Of a stretch of 64,000 bases of DNA, positions 48,615 to 59,596 are shown piece by piece (the first letter of the stretch is position 1; the number at the start of each line of letters is the position of its first letter). The stretch is from Panax quinquefolius. Taxonomy: Eukaryota > Streptophyta > Magnoliopsida > Apiales > Araliaceae. The stretch lies in assembly GCA_020205615.1 (NCBI GenBank), contig CM035160.1, forward strand, positions 125,827,605-125,891,604, given 5' to 3'. The position numbers and the translations under genes are program-made. Under the pieces are notes generated by a model that was given only the letters and a program-made list of their open reading frames with translations, was not told where the DNA came from and made no database searches.

Positions 48615-49758
48615 AATAGCTTGAAGATTGGCTCACAGGTTGCTGTGAGTTGAAAGATAATCCTGCTAATGATGTTGATTCTTCCAAAAACTCCCCGTAT
48701 TTCCTTTTACATCCGAGGAATGGGCATTTTGTGATGGCTTGATTTTGGCGGATCCAGCTCAATCCTTTGTGGTGACTAGAAATCCTAGCAACTTGCACGA
48801 TTTAACGCCAAAGACGCATTTTGCTGGATTCAACTTCAAGTTGTACTTACGCAACCTGTTGAACAACTTTCTAAGATGGTCTATATGGTCATCCTCCTTC
48901 TGGGACTTGACAATGATGTCATCCACGTAGATCTCGATCTCTTTGTGCATTAAGTCATGGAAAAGAGCCATCATCGCTTGTTAATAGGTGGCTCCGGCAT
49001 TGATGAGGCCGAATGACAACCGTCTATAGCAAAAGGTTCCCCAAGGCATGATGAAAGCAGTTTTCTCACGATCTTCCTCAGCAACCATGATCTGATGATA
49101 CCCCGCAAAGCGATCAACAAAGGAGTACATGTCGTATTACGCAATATTATCAATAAGAATGTGGATAAATGGCACGGGAAAGCTATCTTTTAAGCAAGCT
49201 TTGTTCAAGTCCCGGTAATCCATGCAAACTCGTACCTTCCCTCCTGGTTTAGACATGGGAACAATGTTGAATATCCACTCAGGATATGTAGACACCATGA
49301 TGATACCAGCTTGAAATTGTTTCACAATTTCTTCTTTCACCTTTAAACTCCACTTAGGTTTCAATCGCCTTAGCTTTTGCTTGACTGGCTTAAATCCCTC
49401 TTTTATGGGAAGGCGATGAAGAACAATGTCAGTGGACAAACCCACCATGTCTTCATGAGACCATACAAACACATCCTGGAATTGGGTTAGTAGCGTAAAC
49501 ATGTCATTCCTTTGGTTTGGGGTAAGGTCTGAACCAATCTGGATTAACTTAAGGCTTTCTAAGGTTCCGAGATTGAAAGAAGTGGTTTGATCAAGGTTGG
49601 ATTTAGGTTTGTCTTTGACCCATTCTTGAATTTCTGGAGGCACCTCAATGTCATCCTGTATTTCCATCAAGGCTAAATTCATCTCTACATCAAAGGTACA
49701 ATACTTGTGGAGAAGAGGCACCGAATCAGCAAGTACATGCACATCTAAATCCAGAGTC
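48615..49758 (-). pseudogene. Reverse transcriptase of element M, with stops
   Basis: After the putative intron acceptor the frame has WSHEDMVGLSTDIVLH, FKPVKQKLRRLKPKW, PGGKVRVCMDYRDLNKAC, a stop at 49137, then TAFIMPWGTFCYRRLSFGL, a stop at about 48982, the catalytic EIYVDDIIVKS near 48920 and LNPAKCVFG near 48815. PWGTFCY and the YVDD box fit the Tat lineage. All core motifs are present but the frame has at least three stops. The enzyme would copy element RNA into DNA. Confidence 0.88.
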
Positions 49759-49909
49759 CTGAAACAAAATATGCTTTCACTTAGTATATATAAAATGTGT
49801 TGATCATACACAGTGTTAGCATATACTTTCAAAATAAATTGCTAATACTGTACAGAAAAGTAAGCAGTTATTATATCTATAGGGCAGAAAGAGTTTCAGC
49901 CCGCTTTAC
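49759..49909 (-). other. Putative spliceosomal intron of element M (151 bp)
   Basis: The donor is CAAGG/GTAAAGC (intron G at 49909) and the acceptor TTTGTTTCAG/GACT (intron G at 49759). A branch-point-like TGCTAAC lies near 49815. The sequence is AT-rich. Splicing would remove the stop after IGRQG-type sequence and join protease to RT in frame (GG plus G gives Gly, then TLDLDV). Ogre-type elements are known to have an intron at this place. Confidence 0.7.
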
Positions 49910-50960
49910 CCTTGACGACCAATGCAAGGAGTGTTGTTCCAATTGGCAAGGGCAAAGTCCGGGTGGGCTGCAGTGATGGAGGGATTGTCATCATCCTCCC
50001 TGTCCCAAATGATGGCCATTATGTCTGGGCAATCATCATCTGGGGTGTGTCTGTTGGTATATTCATCATAAACGATGATGCGTATGCCTGGCATCATTCG
50101 GATGACGTCTTACTTGATTATTCATTCCTCATCTTCCACTGCAAAATTTGGAACAAAGACTTCTTTCTCCTTTACTGGCACCGGCTTGGGAAATAACATA
50201 GCCATTACATTGGCTGACATCTTTACAGGAGGTTGTGCGGACTCAGAGTCTAAAGGCGAAGATGAACGCCGTATTGTTGAAACTGAAGGAATCTGCTGAT
50301 GCTTATGAGGATTCCTGTGACTAGAATCGGCGAATAGCTTCAGCCCAACTGCTTCGCTTTGTTAGTTAATCGAATTGGGTACTTGATACCACGGAAATTT
50401 TACCGACCCTTGTCGGTTTTATGACCCAATGACATTCCAATAACTTTATGCATTAAATCGCGTAAATCTTGGGTTCGGGTAATGGCATTCCAATAACATG
50501 GTATTGGGTATTGCTTACTTCCAAAGCATGGAAACTGACCGGTTCAACATCTACATTGGCATTGATGAATGGCATGTCCCTGTGTTGAGCACACTCTGGT
50601 TCAGTGTTGACCGTGACCAGGCTATTGTTGATAATGTATTTCAACTGTTGGTGAAGAATGGAGGGGACTGCCCCAGCCATATGGATCCATGGTTGTCCCA
50701 AGAGCTTGTTGTATCCCGAATCTATCTTGAGTACATGAAAAGATACGCAGAATGTATGAGGACCAATTTCGATTGGCAGTTCAATTACTCGGGATCGAAT
50801 TCCAATGGGCTCCATCAAAAGCTTTGATGATAGTATGGCTACTCAATTCGGTTGAGATTGATATTCATCTTCACCAAGGTAGCGTATGGATGAGATATTT
50901 AGAGATGAACCTCCATCTATCAAGACTCCGACTAGTATGTATCTAGAGGACAAGACCGCA
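49910..50960 (-). pseudogene. Aspartic protease region of element M, frameshifted
   Basis: On the minus strand near 50900 it reads GVLIDGGSSLNI, with catalytic triplet DGG as in O. Frame 50818-50453 continues VIELPIEIGPHTFCVSFHVL and KLLGQPWIHMAGAVPS. A further piece, FALANWNNTPCIGRQG, runs to the intron donor. Frameshifts after NI and around 50440 break it. Confidence 0.78.
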
Positions 50961-51049
50961 ATGTGGAACGACTTACAATGGCCAGGTCCCTTATCTCGGT
51001 ATGTATGTCATCATCGATGAAGGATATCACATTGTTGTTGAAAATGTGA

Positions 51050-53540
51050 TCAACCGGATGTTGAAATTTTTTCAGTATCAACCGATGTTGGTAGATAGGC
51101 TTCTTCTAAAACCTTCAACAAGACCTTCCGGTGATTCTCGGAAGTTTGGACCAAGTCCAAAATTGATATCTGTTGTGGAGCTTCTTTTAAGCTTAAAACC
51201 ACCGTGGCTTTGTGATGACCCATAGTGCGGAGGAATTTTTTAATCTTCTCCATGAGTATTTTCCCCTTTGATTTTATGGTAGACTTTATCACCCGTTGGG
51301 GAAGATACAGTGGATTTTCCTTCGACACTGCAGCAGTGGAATGTGAGGTGGATCCTTCACCTTCTCCATAATTCCACAGAACTTTGCGCAAGCTAACAAT
51401 AGGATATTGTGCTCTGCAGGGCAAGTTGATTGGCTCCGGAGCGGCCACTTTCAAAGGATTGTTGCTTCCCTTAAGTTAAATCATTGGCATTGTGAGTGAT
51501 TAATTAATCCCATTAGCTTCAGTGGATATGACTGCTACCACACTCTTCCACTTAGTAGGACCTATTTTCTCACTTGCACGTAACACGAATGATTGCCGCT
51601 CACTAAGTGTAGGACACCACCGCGAATTAGATTTTGGATAAGGTGGCGGAGTGTCCATCATTCTTCCGTCTTTGTGTGCCACAGGTCTGGAGTGATATTG
51701 ACATACTCCATCAGAATTATACCATCCTGAACGTGGGTTGATTGGAGGTAGAAGGGAACTGATCCTTCCTTCATTGATTAACATATGAAGGATTTCCTCC
51801 ATAGGTTGGCCCAAATAGGTGAATTCCCTTTTGTTGGCAAAATCCCGCCGAGCCTTGGCATTTGCTCTCTTTGTCACTTTGTCTTCCAGCATTTCATTTT
51901 CTAAAAGTGATGAGGGAATATTCATGACAAGAGGTAGGAGACTGGCATGCTCCTGGCTGATTAATTGATGAGTCACTTGATGCTGATAAGTCACCAGTTC
52001 TGTCAATTGTTCAATTTGCTTGCATAGAGCTTTCATATTTCGTTCCATTATGAACTGAAACTTGGCATAATCCCATTTGTCAACACTGTCTTTGAGGGTC
52101 TGGGAGGATTCACTGTTGAAATTGGAATTCTATCCATTACTCCAATTTATCATGTTAACCTCTTCTTCTTTGTGTTGAGGAAGAGGGTTGTCTTGAATGT
52201 GAGGCTGATCTGGTTTTGTGACCACAATCTCCCCATTGTCTATCAGGTCCTAGATCTTGTGTTTCAAGGCCCAACAATCCTGAGTATCATGTCCAGGTGG
52301 CACATAATCCTGATAAGCACATTTCCGAAAGCAAGATTAAAACCCCCGTCCCATTAGGGGTCATTGGTGGAAGAAGATCGTAATTTTCTTCTATGTCATG
52401 TCAAAGATTGAGAATGTTCTCAAGGGTATCCCCTAAGGGTGTAAACACTCGAGGGCGTTTGACTTCTCCACCTTTTGGTATTGGAGGGTTTGTAGAATGT
52501 GCTTGAAAAGGAGTGTAGTTTCTCCTTTGAATAGGCATATTTTAATTGCCTTTTTCGACCACAGTAGTATCGTGGAAACATCTTCCTCTTTCTTTTTATG
52601 GACCCTCCGGGTTGTTTCCATAATTTCTGATTGGATGTGACCAGCAACAACTTTGAGTGTAGCTAGGTCTTGAATTTTTCCGGACTTCAATCCCATCTCA
52701 GCCATCTCCCCATGTTTGACCATTTTAGAAAATGGTTTGCCGATGCTTTGGCTAAAACTCTTTCATGAAAGGCGCTTCTTGTATGTCCGTGAAAGTCACG
52801 ACCATTTCGATTCTCGTCATGGAAGGAATAACTTGGGCAGCCAGGCGTCTCCACCTTTGAGCATACTCTCTGAAAGACTCGTTAGACTGTTTCTTGATCT
52901 TGGTAATTTGATACCGATCAGGAGCCATTTGAGATTGAAAGTTGTATTGAGTGAGGAAAGCATGTGCTAGCTCTTCCCAGCTATGGATTTTTGAGTTGTC
53001 TAATCTTGTGTACCACGAACGGGCTTCTCCAGTTAGACTTTTTTGGAACAATTGCATTCTGGGTTTTTCGTCCTTTGCATAAGATCCAAGTTCTCCAATA
53101 AACACCTTTAAATGTGTATAAGGATCTTCTAACCCATCATATTTTTCGAAGTCAGGAGTTTTAAATTTTTCTGAATAATGAACACCAGGGAATATACAAA
53201 GGTCAGCATATGAAACACTCCCATGTGTTCCAATTTCTTTGATAGCACGAAGGGTCTCTTCCATTTGGAGTTCTTTCTTTTTGATGTCACGAGTGTCTGG
53301 ATCTCCAGTGGGATGGGCAGCATCATGAGTTTTGCTGGTCGTATCCAACTGTTGTTCAGGTATTGTAATGACCTGGGTTCCCCCTTATGTGGAGGATTCA
53401 GCATGTACGGGTATTTTTGGACCCTGATTGGACTGGTGTAGTTCTTTGAGTAGAACAACCAAATCTGTAATTTGTTTACATAATCCGTCGAATTCTTTAT
53501 GAGAAACTGGATTAAGGTCAGTCTGGTAAGATGACGACAT
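51050..53540 (-). pseudogene. gag of element M, with stops and frameshifts
   Basis: ATG at 53540 starts MSSSYQTDLNPVSHKEFDGL, and one TAA at about 53385 follows AESST. The capsid core (53348-52752) reads KFKTPDFEKYDGLEDPYTHL, LTGEARSWYTRLDNS and SWEELAHAFLTQ. Further pieces are PGHDTQDCWALKHKI near 52270, a helical stretch MERNMKALCKQIEQLTELV (from 52048), and TMGHHKATVVLSLKEAPQQI near 51200. The closing motif ENHRKVLLKVLEEAYLPTSV is the conserved gag-protease linker of the Tat lineage. The best-preserved frame is 199 codons. Confidence 0.85.
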
Positions 53541-54293
53541 GATTATTTATAGGCCTATAGCCTTTTGAACTTTAATAGGTAGTAGGTCCGATTGGTTCCC
53601 TCGCGAAAGACTTGCATAATTTAGTCTTTAGGGAATGTGTATAATAATATGCTATGTGATGTGTCCATTTTAGGAATTTTATCCTGCAAAAACGGATGTC
53701 AGTTGTTTGTAGCATTTAAAATATGTATGTGTACACATTTCTTCATATTTCTCATTACATGGAGATAGATATGGAATGAAATTACAAGTAATTGTGTTTA
53801 CAAGTAATTGAAATGAGAGCATGAAGAGACTTTCCTCCGTTTTGGGTTTATCAGAGGCTGACCTATCTTAGGTTACTCTCGCGGCTTTTTGGTATGAAGG
53901 TTCCCAAATCATCGCAATTTACTCAACGGGAAATTAATTCGGTCTTTCAACTGGAGCGAATTTGGGTGGTGCCTTTTCTGAGCCTCGGGGAATTAGTCTT
54001 CCCACGAGTTCAGTAATCAAATACCGACGCGATAGCCTCCTGGTGGAGGGACCACACAACATACATTCACATACATCGCGTCTCACCGTATGAAAATGAT
54101 GACATGTGCGAAGTACTAATATCACAAGCAGATATGGTACGAAGCACTAATATCAAAAGCAGATATGGTGCAAAAGCACTAAGTGCAATCAGGAAATGCA
54201 TTCGTACACATTCATCAAATGTAAATGCAACATCCACACACAAGCAGATATCAGTTTTGAAAAGATTATAATAGCGGCTTACGTCCTCTTCTT
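53541..54293 (-). other. Untranslated leader of element M
   Basis: 0.75 kb matching the leader of O (14645-15380). No coding frame is convincing. Confidence 0.6.
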
Positions 54294-54317
54294 CGAGTCC
54301 CCGAGTGAAGTCGCCAC
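54294..54317 (-). other. Primer binding site of element M (tRNA-Arg type)
   Basis: On the minus strand GTGGCGACTTCACTCGGGGA starts one base after the LTR end ...GTCGACA. It parallels GTGGCGACTCTGCTG in element O and fits the tRNA-Arg-type site of Tat/Ogre elements. Confidence 0.72.
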
Positions 54318-54318
54318 T

Positions 54319-55368
54319 TGTCGACGCTGTCGGGATTTTTAGATGTCCACTTTCATTACTTGTTTTTGGTGTTCTCATTTTAGGTCGATTTGTTTTAAAA
54401 ACAAGTGACAAAGGTCCCATATGTTTAATGTTAACGATGGACCGTATTAAGAGTCGCCAGATTGGTTTTTAAATGGTTGTACCAACACAACCGAGAAAAG
54501 GTTTGTACATTGACCCAGATGATGTGACTCTAAATGTGCAATTAAATGAAACCAAAGAGATTCATTAGGGTCAGGGGACTTGGTTATCGCGAAGGAAGGT
54601 GTTAGGCACCCCGACATCCGTGTTACCATGGTGACCGCCTCTTTTCAAGAAACTATTATCCGAATGTGTGCGCGTGTGGAATCAATGTCTTTGTTATTTG
54701 GAAGTAGTAGTGCGAGGCCTCGTTACACCTATATATATGAGGGTTTGAATTTATGTAAAATTCAATTTTAAGCAAGATATGGCAGTGATGTTTTATAAAA
54801 GAGGTATTTCAAACCCTGATGCTCAATAGTAATTGAGACCTTTTACACTCCAATTTTATTAAGTGTTCTACTTGATTGATTTTATTTTACAGATGCGATC
54901 TGGCATCCGTATGCGAAAATAATGTACAAAATAATGCCGAGCTTCCTCATGGGTATGGAAACCATATGAGGAACCGAATCAAGATCCAATGGGCTAAATC
55001 TGTGATCACATGATTCCTAGGCGCACATGATACCACAATTTGTATGAAAGCAGTAAACAAGTATATGTATAAAAGCTGTAAATATATATATATACGTACA
55101 TGATCACCAACCACGAAGCACCTCCATGGGGATCGAAATGTAAATAAAGTCAGAAAAGCTATCAACCGCCACGGAGGAAACTCCAAAGGACAAAACGTAA
55201 ATAAAGTCAGAAGCTATCAACCACCACAGGAGGAAACTCCAAAGTGACAAAATGTAAAGAAAAGTCATACAAAGTGATCAACCGCCATGAAGCAAACTCG
55301 AGCGGACGAAAACGTAAAGAAAGTCAAAAGCGATCAACCACCACGAAGTGAACTCCAGTGTGGGACGA

Positions 55369-55407
<39 letters not shown>

Positions 55408-55548
55408 CGAATAAATGCAACTCTGATATAAAATCTGTGCTCATCGAACAGTCCGACACACAATTAATATATATAAGTATATATATATTAAACAAGTAAA
55501 TGCTCCAGATGTAAAATCAGTGCTCATCGAATGTAGAGTTCACCCCAC

Positions 55549-55596
<48 letters not shown>

Positions 55597-55654
55597 GCGA
55601 GTAAACGCATAGGATGTAAAAAATCGGGCTCATGAGCGAGTAGTCCGACACACG

Positions 55655-55718
<64 letters not shown>

Positions 55719-55867
55719 GCAATAACGCTCGGACAAAAGTCTAGGCTCATCGAACAAAGTTTGACACGCTAGCTCATATATATATATATATATATATATT
55801 AAAGCAAATAAACTCTCCAAATGCAAGTTCAGGCTCAATCGAGGCATAACTCGATAATGTTAGTCCG

Positions 55868-55920
<53 letters not shown>

Positions 55921-57176
55921 CAAACAAAATGAAAACCACGGACCAAAGTCCGTGCAAATGCGCGTAACACGACTCTAAACGTGAAGAAGGGTGTGTGCAG
56001 AGATGAAGAGAAAGGCTTTAAAGTGTGTGAGAAGGCTTACACTTGACTGCCAAAGAAGACTTCTATATCTTTAAAGTGGGTAAACACTGGCTTTTATAGG
56101 TACAAAAGAAGTTATATGTGAGCTCACAGGTATTTAAAATGAGAAAGTACACTGTATGGGGTGAGTGCAGAGCAAATTGGGCAGGGCTTCCTCGCCATTT
56201 TTTCTTGCAAAATGGCCACCCCAAGCCCTCTATTTATAGAGGATGGAGCCATGAGATATATACGCACTTGAGTGAGCCGTGAAGTGTACAGTCAACCCGT
56301 AGGCTGGTTTTCTCGGGTCGAGTTGTCTCATAGTACGTGCACTCGGGCACTGTAATGTCCACTCGAACTTTCAGAAGTGTAATCCGGGCATCCGATTGAG
56401 GTATACAGGACCTATTTCGGACTGCCGTTGTTGAGAGTTGTTCAATGGCATAGGATTAGAGTATGTACGAAGTCATTGAAGATGGGACGATGCCCTCTGG
56501 TCTTCAAGCTTCAAATTCTATCCGTTACCCTGCACAATAGTCACTCGGGATTGATTATCCTTGATTCTTATGGGACATCATTGCGTAGAGATGTGTATGA
56601 AATACTAAGTTGACGTGGCATGGCATCGTGTTGGCGAGATGACGTTGTTGCCCTTCACCAGTGTTATCGCCGGTTTGGGCTGATAAAGCAGACGTTGCTC
56701 AGAACTTCACTGAGATTGGACTGCTGTATTTGTTGAAGGTCCTCATTGTAATCTTTGAGGTGTGCCTGTCCTCCCGGTGTTATCTCCGGGTTGGTATAGA
56801 GTATTTCGTTGTGAGCACCAAGATTGAAGTCGGTCGATTTGAAACCAAAGATTTTCGGGGTTATCACCAAACCGCATTCCTTAAGGTTATCACCAAGGTT
56901 GGTGGCTATTCCATAGTTGGGACCGAGATTTGGATACCTCGAGGTTATCTCCGGATTAATCGGTCTTCTCCGGTGTGTGTTCGATGATTGGATCCGCACG
57001 CCTCGTGGTTATATCCGAGGTTGGAATTGTTACTCCCGAGTGTGTTCCGGGGTTGATCTTTGAACTTAGGTAGTATCCGGTATGGATAGAGATTGTCTTC
57101 GAGGTTCCCTCTTAAAGAAGAATCATCCTCCTGCAATGTTAATAGCGATGAAGTACGAAAATTTTGAGTGTCTACA
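54319..57176 (-). repeat. 5' LTR of element M
   Basis: Element orientation starts TGTAGACACTCAAAAT at 57176 and ends at the primer binding site. It matches 19115-21842 throughout, with length differences mostly in the TA-rich part. It is about 130 bp longer than its partner. Confidence 0.88.
55130..55915. repeat. Tandem repeats with embedded (TA)n microsatellites in the M 5' LTR
   Basis: The same arrangement as 19870-20600: four units of about 60 bp, then units with GCTCATCGA and TA runs near 55371, 55550, 55655, 55776 and 55866. Run lengths differ from those in the other LTR. Confidence 0.9.
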
Positions 57177-57202
57177 CTAACTGAAAGCATATTTTGTTTC
57201 AG
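57177..57202 (+). other. 3' part of the putative intron of element O, with target duplication CTAAC
   Basis: CTAAC at 57177-57181 pairs with CTAAG at 19110-19114. The rest, ending TTTGTTTCAG at 57202, is the acceptor. With the donor at 18986 it joins ...RQG to SLNLDV in frame. Confidence 0.7.
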
Positions 57203-58300
57203 GTCCCTGAATTTAGATGTGCCTGTACTTGCTGATACGGTGCCTCTTCTTCACAAGGATTGTACCTTTGATGTAGAGATGAATTCAACCTTGATGGAAA
57301 TACAGGATGACATTGAGGTGCCTCCAGAAAATCAAGAATGGGTCAAAGACAAACCTAAACCTAACCTTGATCAATCCACTTCTTTCTATCTCGGAACCTT
57401 AGAAAGCCCTAAGTTAATCCAGATTGGTTCAGACCTTACCCCAAACCAACGGACATGGTTACACTATTAACCCAATTCCAGGATGTGTTTGCATGGTCTC
57501 ATGAAGACATGGTGGGTTTGTCCACTAACATTGTCCTTCATTGCCTTCCCATTAAAGAGGGTTTTAAGCCAGTCAAACAAAAGCACAGGCGATTGAAACC
57601 TGAGTGGAGTTTAAAGGTGAAAGAAGAAATTGTGAAACAATTTCAAGCTGGCATCATCCTGGTGTCTACATATCCTGAGTGGATATCCAACATTGTGCCC
57701 GTGCATAAACCCGGAGGGAAGGTACGAGTTTTCGTGGATTACCGGGACTTGAACAAAGCTTGCTTAAAAGATAGCTTTCCCGTGCCATTTATCCACATTC
57801 TCATTGACAATACTTCTCAATACGACATGTACTCCTTTGCTGATTGCTTTGCGGGGTATCATCAAATCATGGTTGCTGAGGAAGATCATTAGAAAACTGC
57901 TTTCATCACCCCTTGGGGAACCTTTTGCTATAGACGGTTGTCATTCAGCCTCATCAATGACGGAGCCACCTATCAACGAGCTATGATGGCTCTTTTCCAC
58001 GACTTAATGCATAAAGAGATCGAGATCTATGTGGATGACATCATTGTCAAATCCTGGAAAGAGGAGGACCATCTAGACCATCTTAGAAAGTTGTTCAATG
58101 GGTTGCGTAAGTACAACTTGAAGTTGAATCCAGCCAAATGCGCCTTTGGAGATAAATCGTGTTGCTGGGATTTGTAGTCACCACAAAGGGATTGAGTGGA
58201 TCCCCGCCAAAATCCGTGCCATCACTTTAAACGCCCATTCCTCGGGATGTAAAAGGAAATATGGGATTTTTGGGAAGAATCAACTTCATTAGCGAAGCTT
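57203..58300 (+). pseudogene. Reverse transcriptase of element O, with stops
   Basis: Readable pieces are LNLDVPVLADTVPLLH, WSHEDMVGLSTNIVLH near 57500, PGGKVRVFVDYRDLNKAC near 57715, FADCFAGYHQIMVAEEDH then a stop near 57890, TPWGTFCYRRLSF near 57910, the catalytic EIYVDDIIVKS near 58020 and LNPAKCAFG near 58125. Thumb-region sequence follows with frameshifts. It is about as decayed as M's copy and of the same family. Confidence 0.88.
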
Positions 58301-58880
58301 ATCTCTCAACTCACGAAGAACCTCAGAGCCAATTTTAAAGCTGTTAAGGAAGAACTCTTCCATGAAATGGAATGATGAGTTCCAGAATGCCTTCCTCAAA
58401 ATAAAAAAATAGCTAGTCAAAGCTCCCGTGTTGGTACCACCTAGGGATGATGTTCCCCTGTTTATGTACTTATCCATAAGTGACAATGCCATGGGCTGCA
58501 TGCTGGGACAGAAATACGATAGAGGCCAAGGACGAGCTATCTATTACCTCAAAGAAAAGATTCAAAGACGATGAACACAAGTACATTACGATCGAAAAGA
58601 CGTGTTGTGCTTTAGCATGGACTTCCATGAGGTTACAGCATTACCTCCATGGTCACACAACCCATCTCATATCCCACGTGGATCCTCTCAAATACGTGTT
58701 CAACAAACCCATGTTAAATTGCCGGCTGTCCAGATGGCAGTTGATCCTACAACAATTTGACATCGTATATGTGACTCAAAAGTCCATCAAAGGTCAAGGA
58801 ATTGCAGATCAACCGCCGCCGCGACCTTCGTGGATTTCAAACCGTTGGAGACATACTTCCCGATGAGGGAATAATGACAT
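58301..58880 (+). pseudogene. RNase H of element O, decayed
   Basis: Frame 58480-58866 holds KTCCALAWTSMRLQHYLHGH and LSRWQLILQQFDIVYVTQKS, then KGQGIADQ. Near 58485 GCCATGGGCTGC preserves the uninterrupted version of the site where element B entered M. The stretch up to 58937 (APIMEDVF) is the start of the second RNase H, cut by the N run. Confidence 0.8.
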
Positions 58881-58937
58881 GCTGATTCGATAACACCATC
58901 GATGCGATCTTGGCGCCAATCATGGAAGATGTATTTT

Positions 58938-59037
58938 NNNNNNNNNNNNNNNNNNNNNNNNNNNNNNNNNNNNNNNNNNNNNNNNNNNNNNNNNNNNNNN
59001 NNNNNNNNNNNNNNNNNNNNNNNNNNNNNNNNNNNNN
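58938..59037. other. Assembly gap, 100 N
   Basis: Exactly 100 N, a common placeholder for a gap of unknown size. The two sides belong to different elements (O on the left, C on the right), so most of C and part of O's integrase are missing here. Confidence 0.98.
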
Positions 59038-59040
59038 AAC

Positions 59041-59487
59041 ATGTATAAGATCGTAGTATTCGGATTTAGGAACTTTTGTATTCTAAAAGTTTCTCCTCGG
59101 AAGGGAAAATTCATTTTGATAAAAGGAAAGCTAAGCTCGAGGTTTATCGGACCCTTTGAAGTGTCACGAAGAGTGGGAGAAGTGGCTTATGAGGTAGCAT
59201 GTGCCTCGAGTTGGAGAACATTCATAATGTTTTTCATATTTCAAGATTATTCTGACCATATAAACTTAAGCTACAAACATGTGATCGAGTATGAACCGTT
59301 ACAGTTAGAAAAGATTTGTCTTATGAAGAGGTTCCTATCCGGATAGTCGACATGAAAGAACAAGTGCTCGAGAATAAAGTGATACCTTCTTTGAAGGTGA
59401 TATGGAGGAATCCGCAACGCTGTTGAAGAATCTACGTGGGAACTCGAAGAGAAAATGTTGAAAGAATACCCTGAGTTATTTGTTTAA
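59041..59487 (+). pseudogene. Integrase C-terminus and chromodomain of element C
   Basis: The sequence reads SPRKGKFILIKGKLSSRFIGP then FEVSRRVGEVAYEVA, with the GPF module, and HVIEYEPLQLEK. The chromodomain follows in shifted frames: RIVDMKEQVLENKVIPSLKV near 59345, then TWELEEKMLKEYPELFV and TAA at 59484. It resembles the D copy but keeps Trp in TWELE. Two frameshifts break it. Confidence 0.83.
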
Positions 59488-59498
59488 TCTGTGTCTTC

Positions 59499-59596
59499 GA
59501 TTCTGGGGACAAAATCTTTGTAAGTATGGAAGAATGTAACGAATGATTTGTTTGAGTTGTGATTCTGAGGACAGAATCCTTGTAAGGAGGGAATGA
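59499..59596 (+). other. Duplicated hairpin/purine block and polypurine tract of element C
   Basis: GATTCTG-GGGA-CAAAATC (59499-59516) followed by GTAAGTATGGAAGAATGTAACG is repeated about 60 bp later. The second copy is GATTCTG-AGGA-CAGAATC (59561-59578) plus AAGGAGGGAATGA (59584-59596), which abuts the true LTR start. Element B has the same double arrangement. Confidence 0.82.

Larger units (their letters stand above)
19115..57176 (-). mobile_element. Element M: Tat/Ogre-like Ty3/gypsy element in reverse orientation, interrupted by element B
   Basis: LTRs at 19115-21842 and 54319-57176 share sequence throughout and are flanked by CTAAG and CTAAC. On the minus strand come a primer binding site, leader, gag, protease, putative intron, RT, RNase H, second RNase H, integrase, an untranslated stretch and a purine tract. 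An antisense ORF with a plant mobile domain lies between integrase and the 3' LTR. Removing B (28345-48464) leaves about 18 kb, a size usual for Ogre-like elements. It inserted into the intron of element O. Confidence 0.9.

Noticed and set aside
55524..55847. 107-codon minus-strand frame
   Set aside because: Same cause: (TA)n runs in the other M LTR.
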